Shown here: piece after piece, positions 11,685 through 23,306 of the stretch | Layout of the letters: every line of letters begins with the position of its first letter | Numbering within the stretch: the first letter of the stretch is position 1 | Assembly: GCA_031841125.1 (NCBI GenBank) | Contig: CM063106.1 | Span: 39,738,001-39,802,000, forward strand | Reading direction: 5' to 3' | Length of the DNA: 64,000 nt | Source: Acanthococcus lagerstroemiae | Taxonomy: Eukaryota; Arthropoda; Insecta; Hemiptera; Eriococcidae | Notes under the pieces: model-generated | Database searches by the model: none | What the model was told of the DNA's origin: nothing | The model's input: only the letters and a program-made list of their open reading frames with translations | Translations under genes and position numbers: made by a program

Positions 11685-12437
11685 CTAAACGCAGCTCCTC
11701 ATTGGGGCGGTGACCACAAACGGCGGCCTTTTTTTCGTGTCTGCGTTGGCCGGTTTGAAGTACACGGTTACGCCGGCCGGTTTCCTATTGTACCAGTAGC
11801 GGAATTTACTGCTTTTGGTTTCCTTAACGGATATCTTCGGCTTCTCATACAGAGTCTGCGGTATGAGGCGTGCAGGAGCTCCTGCTTCTTGCACGGTCGC
11901 TTCTTCTTCGCTTTCTCTCCCCCGTTCGGCAGGTCTGTGCTCGAGCCGAGCGCGTTCGCGTTCCTCGTCTTGTACTCGCTTCAGGATGCAGGACCGGCGC
12001 ATCGTGTGCGCGCGATTCTGTCGAATATCGTTGGCCGGCTCGGTCGACGGCGGTATACCCGGTCGCATCCATGCGTCTTCTTTGGGGCCGTACACGTACT
12101 CGTTGGCCGCGTCCAGCTTCGACATACGGCTCTTGCGGACGACGGGACTGGATCCGGCGCTGGTGCTCATCACCAACGACGTGGTCGTGGTCAGCGGATC
12201 GGCCGGAACCGGCGTCTCCGTTACGGCCATGTCAACAGGTGCCGGCGAGATCGCCGCTTCGGGAGCAACTGAGGCGGCGGCCTCTTCAGTCGGGACGGCG
12301 GTCGTTCCTCCGCCAGCAAACGCGCTGGTCGCTTCTTCTTCGGTAGTTGGGGCTGGTGATCCGGCCACTTGGAATATGCCAGGACGTAGCTGGTGCGGGG
12401 ACTTTCTCTCTCTCATCAGGTCTCTGAGAAACGACAT
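11685..12437 (-). CDS. Probable intronless gene, 250-residue protein of unknown function
   Basis: I do not recognise this protein. A single open frame of 250 codons lies in a GC-rich island that contrasts with the AT-rich surroundings, which argues for real coding. Residues 1-95 are rich in Ala, Thr, Pro and Glu and look disordered. The middle (about 100-185) is charged, with a run DEERERARLEHRPAERGRES. The C-terminal third is basic with aromatic residues (KFRYWYNRKPAGVTVYFKP). No signal peptide, membrane segment or transposase motif is seen. The start at 12437 is the first ATG in frame (context GCAAG-ATG-T), and a short upstream open frame begins just before it. A candidate AATAAA lies about 190 bases past the stop. 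It shares its strand with the rox8-like exon and may lie in one of that gene's introns. A retrocopy or an unspliced exon are alternatives. Confidence 0.6.
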   Translation of the reverse strand: MSFLRDLMRERKSPHQLRPGIFQVAGSPAPTTEEEATSAFAGGGTTAVPTEEAAASVAPEAAISPAPVDMAVTETPVPADPLTTTTSLVMSTSAGSSPVVRKSRMSKLDAANEYVYGPKEDAWMRPGIPPSTEPANDIRQNRAHTMRRSCILKRVQDEERERARLEHRPAERGRESEEEATVQEAGAPARLIPQTLYEKPKISVKETKSSKFRYWYNRKPAGVTVYFKPANADTKKRPPFVVTAPMRSCV

Positions 12438-12439
12438 CT

Positions 12440-13354
12440 TGCGGCGGATTTCAAGTTTCGGCGGCGGTTACGCACATACTGCGTGATCGGTCAGTCGAGC
12501 ACGAAGGATGGAAATAGAAAAACCGAAATGCTTGGCAATGTTCGAATAGCGAGTAATAGGCATGATGCCTCCATATTGTTCGTGGAGTCTTCAGTGAAAG
12601 GTAAGTTTTCACCATAGGGAGGATTTTCAAATTAAGTATCACGGTAGCAGTAAAGGGCGGTTGATGTTGAACTGTGCCCTGTGCCAGTAACGTTTTTCCG
12701 GATTGTGTGCCAAAGTAAAGACATGAAAATATTTAAAAAATAATAACACGGGGGGAATAAATTGCGAAAGAAGCATACAAAAAAAAGATGGATAAAATTT
12801 AACGAACGTACGCTTCGCAGACAATGTGGTACTAGTGGAGAGGGTATCAAGGGGGTCTGGACTCTCCTTGCAACTTCGTCAAAATATCGTTTTTCTAATT
12901 TTAGCATCACCTGTAACACCACCTCCCCTCTTGATGAAGATCAGACCCCCTTCTGCTTTGGTGCACAAATTTACTTTCGAATTTTTTTCTCTCTTTGCTA
13001 CAGTTATTGGCAAAACGTGTTTTTTAAATTCCTTATGTTCAATGGATGATATTTTCCGAAAATGTACAAACTATTTTGAATGCATTGTGCCTGGCCCAGT
13101 CAAACTTTTTCCGTATTAAACAAAAAATAGCTATAGCTGCAGTTATAACTAAGGGCATTTGGATACCCAAGTACAGTAAAATCTCCGCTAAAGGACACTC
13201 TTATTAGGCGGATGAGTCGCGAAGCAGTTCACCTAGTGAATGATAAATCGTCAAATTCTCAGCATTTTCGTTTGCGGGTAGCTAAAAATCAATAGAAAAT
13301 CGTGGGAGAATTTATTTTTCCCAGTGCCATATAGGAGTGGGAATTAAAAGGTTG
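12440..13354. other. Unassigned DNA with a possible pogo-type terminus
   Basis: No gene recognised. At 13171-13215 a sequence starting CAGTAAAATCTCCGCTAAAG and ending TTAGGCGG resembles a Tigger/pogo-type inverted terminus, but I found no partner end nearby. Confidence 0.35.
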
Positions 13355-13359
13355 AATAT

Positions 13360-13619
13360 ATAAGACACTATTTGTAAACTTTTATTGAACATTCTTACAA
13401 GAATAAGACTCGTGAATAGTTTAGAGGGCTTCTACATAGAAGACTCGAAAAATTAGATTCTATTCCGAGCTGAGCGAACGCCGCCACAGTATTTTACCAT
13501 TAACAGAACAGAACTGAATTAGGCGTGTTTCTCTGCCTGTAGGAGTTAGTCAGCTCGCATATCAGTTTTGGGTTATCAGTTTGAGAAAGACGCGTTTAGA
13601 ATGTTGCAGCGTTCTTACA
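13360..13619 (-). repeat. Gypsy LTR (3' copy)
   Basis: 260 bp, homologous to 23008-23301 with scattered substitutions. It lacks the 35-bp internal duplication of the other copy. Confidence 0.92.
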
Positions 13620-13690
13620 TCTCCCCCTCCCCGAGAAAAAAAACGTCAGTTTTTTGGAAATAATTTCGAAATGTGATAAAGCTTCTTATC

Positions 13691-14296
13691 TCAAGGTTTA
13701 TTAGTATTAATCTCGTACATGCTGGTTGATATTTTATTTTTTATTGAAAATGGACCTTCTTTGGTAGGGTCCAATTTGGTACGATTTAATTTATTACCTT
13801 GTTCGACGTAGACTGAATCACCAACTTTAAATTCGCGATCGAATTTATTTTTATTATAATACTGTTTATTTCTTTTGCAGTATTTTTGGGAGTTTTCAAG
13901 CGCTTTTTCTCTATCTTGTTGAAGATCCGATTTTTCTTGTCGTACGTTGGTAATAAGTGATGTATCGTCTCCAAACATTAAATATTTAGGTGTATAGTTT
14001 GTGGCATCATGGATTGTGTTATTGCATTCAGTGATACATGTTTTCGCTATTATTTGCCAGGGTTTACTCCTCGAATTTTCATTAAAGCGGCATCTGATTC
14101 TATTTGCTAGGGTTTGTCCCACTCGTTCGTTCAATCCATTCAAGCTGGAGCGGTCGACTACAGGAAAGACTGTTTGAATATTATGCATTGATAAAATGTT
14201 TTGGAATTTTGTGGAAGTTAGACGGGCATATTGATCCATTAGGAGTATTCTTGTTCGTTTTTCTTTTAATATGGGTTGGATCAGGGTTATGAAATC
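13691..14296 (-). pseudogene. Gypsy integrase, C-terminal half (cut by BEL insertion)
   Basis: It would insert the Gypsy cDNA. The minus-strand translation reads ITLIQPILKEKRTRILLMDQ and then LTSTKFQNIL, followed by the second and third catalytic blocks; the Glu lies in SLNGLNERVGQTLAN. The C-terminus has the small barrel-like region common in Gypsy integrases (REFKVGDSVYVEQGNKLNRT). The frame is open to the element's right edge at 14296, where the BEL LTR begins. The N-terminal half continues at 20204. Confidence 0.88.
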
Positions 14297-14459
14297 TGTT
14301 AAGACGTTATCGTTTAATCAATCAATGTTAGGACGTTATCGTTTTTCACGTATTTACCTGTTAATTTGCACGGTTCTGTCCTACCTGCGTTACCAGTTTA
14401 CTTTGCAATATTAGTGTTATTAAATCGTTCGTTCGATCGGCATCATTTTTATGCTAACA
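14297..14459 (+). repeat. BEL 5' LTR
   Basis: 163 bp, TGTT...AACA ends, identical to 20041-20203. Confidence 0.95.
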
Positions 14460-14739
14460 ATTTTGTGGTCCTCCGAGCCTTCGTTCTTTTTTTTTTTCGT
14501 AATTTTCGGAATTTAACTATTGGATTGCGGTTTTTCTTGGATCAGCGGATATTTCTTTACTCGTGATTGAACCATTAAATCCACTCCACGTTTCTTTCGT
14601 ACATCTGTTCGTTTTTGTTCGGCGGAAGCGGAGTCGTGCTATCATCCACAAATTCATCGTTCGTCTTGTTGAATTTTGATTGTGAGCTACAAGTACTTCG
14701 TTTCAAATTCGTTCCTGTCGTGATCATATCGTTGTCACT

Positions 14740-17700
14740 ATGGATGGCTTGCAGAAACAGCGCCGATTGCTGAAACTGAATTTGCAGAGATGCAAGGACG
14801 CTATGACTGCTATCACAACCGTAAGCAAATTGATTTTGAAAACGTTTCGCGTCTCGAGGTTTTGTTAAACGAGGAGTATCGTCCCCTCAAAGACCAATTT
14901 CGTGCTTTAGTTTTCGAAATTAACTCTCTTCTTGATGAAACCAAAGAGGAAGATGTTAAATTAACCGAACAGTTGCTCAAAGAATCGGATGAGTATCGTG
15001 ACACCTTCGCTATGATTTCGGGTAAAATTAAGCAAATTAACAAAAGTCTGAGTAAAGACTCGAATCGAAAATCGTTGTTGTCGACTCCAGAATCGTCTGA
15101 ATCTGGATCTAAACCTAGCGATAGTCAACCGAGGCTTAAGCGAATTAACGTTCCTACTTTCGATGGAAACTTGCAACAATTTTATAATTTTCGAAACTTG
15201 TTTGAAAATTTGGTGCACAATAACGTAGAATTATCGAATGTACAAAAACTTTATTACCTAAAAGAAGCTCTTATTGGTCAAGCATCTTCTATTGTAAAAG
15301 ACTTCGACCTGTCAGATAATTCTTACCCTGAGGCTTGGTCCTATTTTTTATCGCGATATGATAATCGGCGCGCAATTATTCGTGACTATTTTCGTGAACT
15401 TAAAAATTTAGCGCCGATAAAAACTGAACTACAAATTCGTCAGTTAATCGATTCGGTGAACAGCATCATTCGTGGGCTCAAGGCCGCTGGTGAGCCTGTT
15501 GAGCAAACTTTTTCACGGTATATTGCGTACCATATTAGCTCAATTCTCGATCCTGTCACTGCGAAAGACTGGGAAAATTCGCTAACCACCTGTGATTCGT
15601 TTCCTACATTCGAGGAATTAAATAAATTTTTACAAGTTCGTACTTTCGTTGTCGAGGAGAGACAGAGGGACATTGGTTCCAGCCCTCCTACTAAAGAAAC
15701 TAAAAAACCTGTCGCTGAGAAGAAAACGTTTCTTATCAGCAAACCAAACTGTATCGCATGCAAAGCTGACCATCGTCTTGTTGACTGTAAGCAGTTTCTT
15801 TGCCTCACACCTCGTGATCGATACTACTTGATCAAGAAGAACTCGCTCTGCTTGAATTGTTTTAATCGAAACCACATGTCTAGTCAGTGCTCTCGTTTGG
15901 GTTGTAAAACTTGCAACCAAAAACATCATCATTTGTTGCATTTTGAATTGTTGCCTGTTGTTGCATCATCGCCTGCATCATCAGTACCTAACCGACCTTC
16001 GTCTCCAGCAAAAATTATCGACAATACTACCAGCTTATCCTGCTACAAAGCGCCTAACTCGAAATCGTATATTCTTTTGCCTACTGCTGTTGTCAATTTT
16101 GCTTGCAACAACATCCGTGGAACCGCGCGTATACTTCTTGATAGTTGCTCGCAACTAACTTTAATATCAGATTCGTTTATTCGCAAATTTCGTTTGCCAA
16201 CCTATCAATCGGATAGTAGCCCTGTATCTGGCATTGGTGGCGTTGTCAAGTCGTCGTTTAATTCGGCCCTTCGATTGTTTTCTCGTTATGAACAGTTTGA
16301 ATTGCGCATTGAGGGAAATGTGGTTCCTCAGTCCGCCATCAGCTACAGTGTGCAGCAATTATCAATAAATACCATTCGTCCGCATATCCATGACCTTCAA
16401 TTGGCCGATCCTGCATTTCAACATTCGTCGGTTGACATTGTAAATGTCGACATTATTGTTGGAGCTTCGTTTTATGAGAGATGTATTATGGGCGAGCAGA
16501 AAGTTGTTAATGGAACATTCCTTCGTCGCTCACATTTTGGCTGGTTATTGTCTGGTCCGGTCAAGCCACCTCAAACATCGAACTTGGTCATCTCGCCAAC
16601 TACTTCGTTTTGTGGGTATGCCACCCAACATATCGATTCAATTCTTGAACGCTTTTGGAATATTGAGGAAGTTCCTGCGGAGAAATTGTCTCCAGCGATC
16701 GAAGATGAAGAATGCAATCGGCATTTTGAATCCACTTTCCGTCGAGACCCTGAAAATGGTCAATTTATTGTTCGGCTACCTTTTAATGAAAACCGTAGCA
16801 AACTAATTAACAATTATTCTCGCGCTTTTGCCAGTTTTGCTCGAGTGGAAAAATCGCTAAATTTGTCTCCCAATTTGAAACAGGAGTACGTCAACTTTAT
16901 GCGGGAGTATGAAAAACTGAACCACATGTCGCTCGTCTCCACTCAAGATAATACAGCTGATGCCTACTACTGTCCACATCGCGCTGTTCTTCGACCGGAT
17001 AGTGAGACCACTAAACTTAGAGTAGTTTTCAATGCATCTGGTAAAACTCGATCTGGCTTTTCATTAAATGATGCATTAATGAAAGGACCAACTTTGCAGC
17101 AAGAATTGTTTGATATTCTTTTGTTATTTCGTCGCCACTTTGTGGCTTTCACAGCTGATATCGAAAAAATGTATCGATGCGTACTAGTAGATGCCGCAGA
17201 TCGTCGCTTTCAACGCATCGTTTGGCGTGAAAATTCGTTGGAGCCGTTAAAAGAATACGAACTAAACACACTTACATATGGAACCAAACCTGCGTCATTT
17301 ATTGCGACGAAATGTCTCGCCGTCGTCGCCACTGAATTGCGGGGAAAAAAGCCATCATCGCTTGCTGCTCATTTCATCGCTAACCAGTTCTATATGGACG
17401 ACTTGCTGGCTGGAGCGGATTCATTGTCGGCTGCCTTAGGGCTGCAGCAAGAAATTCATCGAGAACTTTTAGCTGCGAAATTTCCACTGCGGAAATATAA
17501 GTCAAACTCGTCGAACTTTTTGCAAACAATCAAACAGTCCAATTTTGGGACCTCTCCCAACAGCACACTCAACTTTTCAGAGAACACCTCAGTTCTTGGC
17601 TTGGTGTGGGAACCTTCGAGTGACACATTTTCGATTAAGTGTCAACCATCAACCCTTTCATCGAACACTGTCTTAACTAAACGCTTAGTCTTGTCTGAGC

Positions 17701-19920
17701 TATCTCGTATATTTGATCCATTGGGATTCTTGTCCCCGATAACCGTTCGTGTGAAAATTATTATGCAACAAATTTGGATGGAAAAACTGGACTGGGACAC
17801 CCCCCTACCAGAAACATTGTCGCAGCTTTGCTTGAATTATTTTGTCGAATTACCGCAGCTGAATCTAATAAAAATTAATCGTCGTTACTCATCGTTTGTT
17901 CCATCAGCTCCAGATCAACTGATTGGATTTTGCGATGCAAGCCAATCTGCCTATTGCGCGGCAGTTTATCTACGTTGTGTTTCCGCCGATAACCCTTCAA
18001 AAGCAGAAATGTACCTTGTCTGCGCTAAAACTCGAGTGGCGCCGTTAAAACCAATAACAGTCCCTAAACTTGAATTATTAGCCGCAGTATTATTGGCTAA
18101 GTTAATGGAGCGGGTACGATCAAAGTTGGAAGTCGATCCTGATCAAGTAGTGGCGCACAGCGACTCCACTGTCGTGTTGGGGTGGTTGAGGAAGCCACTC
18201 GTCGAGCTGAAAGTGTTTGAACGCAATCGTGTGTCGCAAATTGTTAATGATTTTCGCATCCGTCGATGGTCGTACATCAACACTGCTGACAACCCAGCAG
18301 ATCTCGCGACTCGCGGAATTACCGTATCATCGTTAATGGCTTCTAACTTATGGTTTTTTGGACCATCTTCGTTTTTGTCGAATAATTTTGCATTACCTGA
18401 GCCAATTTCATTTCCTGTGGTGCAATCGTCGTGTTTAGTTTCAAATAGTAACATAGAGCAACCATGCTTCATCAATAATTTTTCTAGTTATACTAAACTT
18501 GTAAATGTTGTTGCTTACATACTTCGTTGGAAGCGTATTTGTATCAATCGCGATACTTTTTCTACTACTTCAATTTCGTTTATGGAGTTTATTAATGCTC
18601 ATTTTGCAATTATTCGTCTACTTCAGATGTCGTTTTTCTGTGCGGAAATTAGTCTGTTACAGGTTCAGCAACCTATTAAAAACAACAGTCGGCTATTAAA
18701 ATTAGATCCGTTTGTGGACGAACGCGGTGTACTACGTGTCGGTGATCGTTTGGAGAAATCATTGTTCTCTCGAGACAAGCAGCACCCAGTCATCCTGCCG
18801 GCCAAATCAAATTTTTCATTTATCTTCGTTCGACATCTACACAATAAATTCTTCCACGCTGGTCGCCGATTTCTCGAGTCTCACTTATCGTCACAGTACT
18901 GGTTCATTGGGGGCCGTACTAACCTGATCAAGAGAGTTTGTCAAAACTGCGTTCAGTGCTGTCGGTTTCGAGCTGAAACTCGTCAACAGCTGATGGGTCA
19001 ACTCCCTGAAGCTCGAGTTTCAATTTCGCGCCCATTCAAGTACTCGGGAGTCGATCTAGCGGGGCCGTTTAACTGTAAATGCGTTGGTCATCGGACTACT
19101 CGCTATTATAAGGTGTATTTGGCACTTTTCATTTGTTTGGCAACCCGCGCCGTGCACCTAGAGATCGTATCGGATCTTTCCACAAATCGGTTTCTCGAGT
19201 GCCTACAACGCTTTATTTCCCGACGAGGCATACCCATCCAGTTAAACTCTGATAACGCAACCAACTTCGTCGGTGCTCGTAACTTTTTCGTCGCTCATCG
19301 AGAAGAATTGACTTCATTCGCAACCTTGCAGAAGTTCTCGTGGCAGTTCATTCCACCCCGTGCCCCCCATCAGGGAGGGATTTGGGAGGCTGCCATCAAA
19401 TCAGCAAAACGGTTTTTTGTTGAATGCTACGAAAGGAATCGTCTTAACTTTCGAAGAATATACAACGTTATTCACTCGCGTCGAAGCTGTAATGAATTCT
19501 CGACCTCTCTGTTACTCTCGCAACTTCAACCAGGAATCTGAGATCCTAACTCCTGCGCACTTCCTCATTGGAGAAACTTTTTCAACCATTCCTTCAATCG
19601 ATATCGACGACCTACCTCTTTCGCAAAGGTTACAACTTGTTCGAAATCAACTGAAGTCATTTTGGCGCACTTGGTCCAAAGATTACATTAATCAACTTCA
19701 GTGTCGCCACAAGTGGAGAAAACCACAACCCAATCTTGCTGTCGGTCAAATCGTTCTTGTTAAAGAGATCAATCAGCATCCATTGGACTGGCCGTTGGGC
19801 ATCATCGAAGACATCCATCCGGGAGAAGATGGCTTAGTTCGAATTGTCGACGTCCGCTTACGCGGCTCCCTTTTTCGAAGATCGATCTGCAAAATCGTAC
19901 CCCTGCCCTTTGATGCTTAA
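14740..19920 (+). pseudogene. BEL/Pao gag-pol polyprotein, two single-base frame breaks
   Basis: It encodes capsid, protease, RT, RNase H and integrase in one chain. The main open frame is 14790-19541 (1583 codons). By residue from 14790: a gag region to about 300; zinc knuckle CLNCFNRNHMSSQC near 354; aspartic protease LLDSCSQLT near 451; RT with TADIEKMY near 789 and the YMDD box near 870; RNase H from IGFCDAS near 1048; an HHCC finger near 1350-1390; integrase Asp in GVDLAGPF near 1421, Asp in NSDNATNF near 1487, Glu in GGIWEAAIKS near 1533. After that the frame shifts in a six-T run near 19412 and continues in another frame to 19920. Upstream, an ATG at 14740 opens a BEL-like gag start in a different frame, implying a second indel near 14820. 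Each break could be mutation or assembly error. Confidence 0.92.
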
Positions 19921-20040
19921 TAGCTTTTGTTGTTTTTTTTAATACATGTTCGCTTAATTTTTTTGAATACTGTACCAATATTAAGTTTGTAGATTTTATT
20001 TTTATGTTTATATTTCTCGAACACCCTCTTTTGGGGGGAT

Positions 20041-20203
20041 TGTTAAGACGTTATCGTTTAATCAATCAATGTTAGGACGTTATCGTTTTTCACGTATTTA
20101 CCTGTTAATTTGCACGGTTCTGTCCTACCTGCGTTACCAGTTTACTTTGCAATATTAGTGTTATTAAATCGTTCGTTCGATCGGCATCATTTTTATGCTA
20201 ACA
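20041..20203 (+). repeat. BEL 3' LTR
   Basis: 163 bp, identical to 14297-14459, preceded by a G-rich polypurine tract. Confidence 0.95.
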
Positions 20204-20560
20204 AAATCATTGGCCGTTTGGGTTTTGGAGGTTCTGGCAAAAACATATCGCGAGAAATGATTGACCAAAATAATGGAGGTACTTAGAGGAAGAAGTGCCC
20301 TCTCTGAAACCTCCTACAGTGTCGATAGACATGATTTCAAAGGGTTTGGTCGCTGGTCCTAAATGGGACAAAAGGCCTAATTTTCTCCCTACTTATGTTT
20401 CATTTTTGAGACATGTTTCACATTTATGAGTAATACAGACTTCCTTCGCGATTTGATGCACGCCCCAGAAAAGAAAATGTTTCCTTATTTCTTTTATTAT
20501 CTTCCTTACATTGCTATGACCCAAGGTATTATGGGTTTCTTATATTAATTTTTTCCCCAA
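20204..20560 (-). pseudogene. Gypsy integrase, N-terminal half
   Basis: The minus-strand translation contains the HHCC finger remains (THKCETCLKNE) and the first catalytic block (KPFEIMSIDTVGGF), then HFSRYVFARTSKTQTAND up to the BEL insertion site. One stop and one frameshift are present. Confidence 0.8.
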
Positions 20561-20904
20561 CTCCGCGGATATAATTATTTCTTTCATTTTGTTCTGTATT
20601 ATCATAAATGATACCATTTTTGATTATATTTTTATTGGGATTAAATATTTCATTTTTATTTTTATCTTGGTCTAATTTTATAATATCTTTCTTAGTAGTA
20701 ATATTTATTATTTTGATTTTATTTTCGTTTTCAATATCAGAGTTTAAAACGGGTTTCTCGAGAGAGTATCAGCCTCAGTATTAAGTTTTCCTGGGCTGTA
20801 CCTGACCTCAAAATTGTATTGGGATAAGTTTATTGTGATATTTCCTCATTCCTCATCTATTCTTTGTTTAATATTTAAATCTTCGAGTGGTTTATGATCA
20901 GTGA

Positions 20905-21779
20905 TCACAGTGAATTTTCGATCAATAAGCCATGCCAGTTTTTTATTGCTTCATAAATTGCGAGACACTCGAGATAGACTGCTTTCTTTTTTGTCTGAGT
21001 GTTTGTCAATTTTTTCAAGAAGTAAGCTACTGGAAGTGTTTCACTAGTTATTTGTTTTTGTTTTAATACTGCACCAATTCCAATGCCTGAGGCATCAGCG
21101 TATAAGAAGGTTTCTTTCTCGGGTGAAAAGACTCCATGGATAGGATTTGAGCATAATAAGTTTTTTGCTTCATGAAATGCTTTTTGACAATGGTCGTCCC
21201 ACTCAAATGTAGTATTTTTTCGGAGTAAATTATACAGTGACTCGAATAATGTTACAATATTTGGGATATATTTATAATAAAAGTTCATTTTCCCTAAAAA
21301 CTGCTTTTTTGTTTTTTTATTTTTAGGATGGGGAAATTTTGAATTATCTCTAAATTATCGTTTGAAGGGGCTATGATACTTCGGTTTAAAATATAGCTAA
21401 GATATTTTAATTTCCCTTCCGCAAATTTACATTTTTCAAGTTTTATTTTAAAGCCTTCTTCTTTCATAGCTTCAAACAATTTCTTTAGTACCTCAATATG
21501 TTGCTCGAAGTTATTTGTGAAAACAAATACATCATCTATGTAGTTTATACAATTTTTATCTAGATTGTGTTTCCCTAAGACACTTGATAGGGCTCGTTGA
21601 AAAATCGCAGGGCTAGTCTGAAGCCCAAATGGTAGACAGACCCACTGATAGTGGCCGTCCTGCGTCACAAACGCCGTCTTGTAGCGATCTTTTTTGCATA
21701 TAGGAATCGACCAAAAAGCAGAGTTTAGATTGATCACAAAGTAGATTTTTTTTTTTTTTGCTTCTGATAAGTATATCAT
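20905..21779 (-). pseudogene. Gypsy reverse transcriptase and RNase H
   Basis: It would copy the Gypsy RNA into DNA. The RT palm (21294-21779) shows INLNSAFWSIPI, GLQTSPAIFQRAL and the YIDDV catalytic box. The first palm motif is normally LDLNSAFW, so one catalytic Asp reads Asn here. RNase H follows in another frame (20905-21288), with FLYADASGIGIGAVL and ECLAIYEAIKNW. A frameshift near 21290 separates them. The upstream fingers are disrupted and no protease motif was found. Confidence 0.88.
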
Positions 21780-21958
21780 TGATTCGCAAAAAGGGGTATG
21801 CTTTGGGGATTATAACTTTATTTAATTCATAATAATCAATGCAAAGTCTTGACCTTTAAACAAATTAATGGCGGGCTTACTCATTTTTTGACTCATTTTC
21901 TGAACATATCTCCCCCCAAAATTTACCTCCAGCCTCTTTTTTGAGCGGCATAAATTTT

Positions 21959-22968
21959 TTAGGTGAAATCTGTTTGGCCGACCAATGGACGTGCAAATTG
22001 AGTATGGTTTATAATTTTTCGAATTTTCTTTTTTTTTTTTAGGCTAGGAAGAAGTGGGGTTAATTTTATCTTTATTAGTATTAGAGAAATTGGCGACAGA
22101 GGATTCATGTTCCCTAACATTATTAAATAGTTGTACAATTGTACCAATTTCTTTCTTTTTAATTTAATTTTGGAATTGGAGAGGAAGTTTGACAACTATT
22201 AACAAACTTCGCATTTTCTCTTGCATGTCAGGCTGCAACTCCCGTAACATTCGTTCTTTTTATAGAGCATACTCGAGTAACAAGCCACCTAAATAGCGAT
22301 AACAATAGGCTGAGCAATCCGTCGACCAACTATTATCAGTAAACATAGCAAGAAATTCCGCTTTCCACGTACCTAAATTATGTATTTCCAATAAGCAAAG
22401 ACAAGCAGAATTAAACCAGTCTAGCGTTATTTCCTTGACGCCTAATTTTGAAAGTTGTATTTGCTTTTTCAAATCCGAAACCTTATTGTTTTCACATTCT
22501 CTTTCAAATTTTTGCCACCATTCTGCCACGTTTTGAAATTTTCCCTAAGAGTCCTGTAACACAAAATTTTTTTTATGCAAAAGGCTGACTCCTCAGGTTT
22601 TGATAAAATTTTAACAAGCGTTTCTAAGTGAGAGGATTCAAGAGGGGATTGCACAGAAGGGGGGAATCACAGACTTCTTCTTCTAAATAAACTTCTTTAA
22701 ATACAAAATTGAATTCCATGTCCATGTAAATTTTCACGAGATTGGGTGTCATAGTGATTTGAAAACATCTCATTTGGCCGACCTTGGTTAAGCCCTTATT
22801 GATTCTTGCGACGATAGGATGTTGCATGAGTTCAGGATGTCTGGAGTCCAGAACCAGTTTATTAGGAAAAGTATAAAAACTCACGTCACCAATTTTCTGT
22901 ATAGCTCTCTCACCGCCGTGTCTCCAAATGAACATTGACTCAAATATTTTCCAACACCATTGTTTCAT
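21959..22968 (-). pseudogene. Gypsy gag remains
   Basis: Three minus-strand open segments in different frames (22624-22968, 22260-22529, 21959-22195) follow the 5' LTR in gag position. EWWQKFERECENNK and later LLLEYALKKE followed by LRELQPDMQ resemble Gypsy gag capsid text. Frames are broken at least twice. Confidence 0.6.
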
Positions 22969-23007
22969 CTGCTTTCTCGGTTGCCATTAGAAAAGATTTT
23001 TCGAATC

Positions 23008-23301
23008 ATAAGACACTATTTGTAAACTTTTATTGAACATTCTTACAAGAATAAGACTCGTGAATAGTTTCCAGATCTTCAACATAGAAGACTCGTGAAT
23101 AGTTTCGAGGTCTTCTACATAGAAGACTCGAACAATCAGATTCTATTTCAAGCTGAGCGAGCGCCGCGACAGTATTTTGCAAGTAACAGAACAGAACTGA
23201 ATAAGGTGTGTTACTTCCTGTAGCAGTCAGTCAGCTCGCATATCAGTTTTGGGTTATCAGTTTGAGATAAGACACGTTTAGAATGCTGCAGCGTTCTTAC
23301 A
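23008..23301 (-). repeat. Gypsy LTR (5' copy) with internal 35-bp duplication
   Basis: 294 bp. The extra length is a tandem copy of a unit beginning ACTCGTGAATAGTTTC, present once in the other LTR. Confidence 0.92.
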
Positions 23302-23306
23302 AATAT

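Larger units (their letters stand above)
14297..20203 (+). mobile_element. BEL/Pao LTR retrotransposon with identical LTRs
   Basis: This 5907-bp element has 163-bp LTRs beginning TGTTAAGACG and ending GCTAACA. I read the two LTRs as identical base for base. A candidate primer-binding site TGGTCCTCCGAGCC follows the left LTR, and a polypurine tract TTTTGGGGGGA precedes the right one. One gag-pol frame fills the interior. Identity of LTRs and a perfect target duplication indicate a recent insertion. Confidence 0.96.
14292..20208 (+). repeat. 5-bp target duplication of the BEL insertion
   Basis: AAATC at 14292-14296 and again at 20204-20208 brackets the BEL element exactly. Removing the element and one copy restores reading continuity of the Gypsy integrase (TQTAND before the site, FITLIQ after it). 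Confidence 0.95.
13360..23301 (-). mobile_element. Gypsy-type LTR retrotransposon, interrupted by a BEL element
   Basis: Two LTRs (13360-13619 and 23008-23301) flank minus-strand gag, RT, RNase H and integrase remains. The 5-bp target duplication is AATAT (13355-13359 and 23302-23306). In element orientation the LTR begins TGTAAGAACG and ends GTGTCTTAT. Without the BEL insertion the element is only about 4 kb, so internal parts including the protease are gone. The order RNase H before integrase is Gypsy-like. The LTRs differ at many sites, so it is much older than the BEL element inside it. Confidence 0.93.

Noticed and set aside
11625..12486. Plus-strand open frames of 215 and 223 codons
   Set aside because: They are antisense to the 250-codon minus-strand frame. 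GC-rich coding DNA often leaves long open frames on the other strand; their Ser/Arg/Ala-rich text looks like a shadow.
13171..13215. Pogo-like MITE starting CAGTAAAATCTCCGC
   Set aside because: No matching inverted end or TA pair could be placed nearby, so it was kept only as a note.
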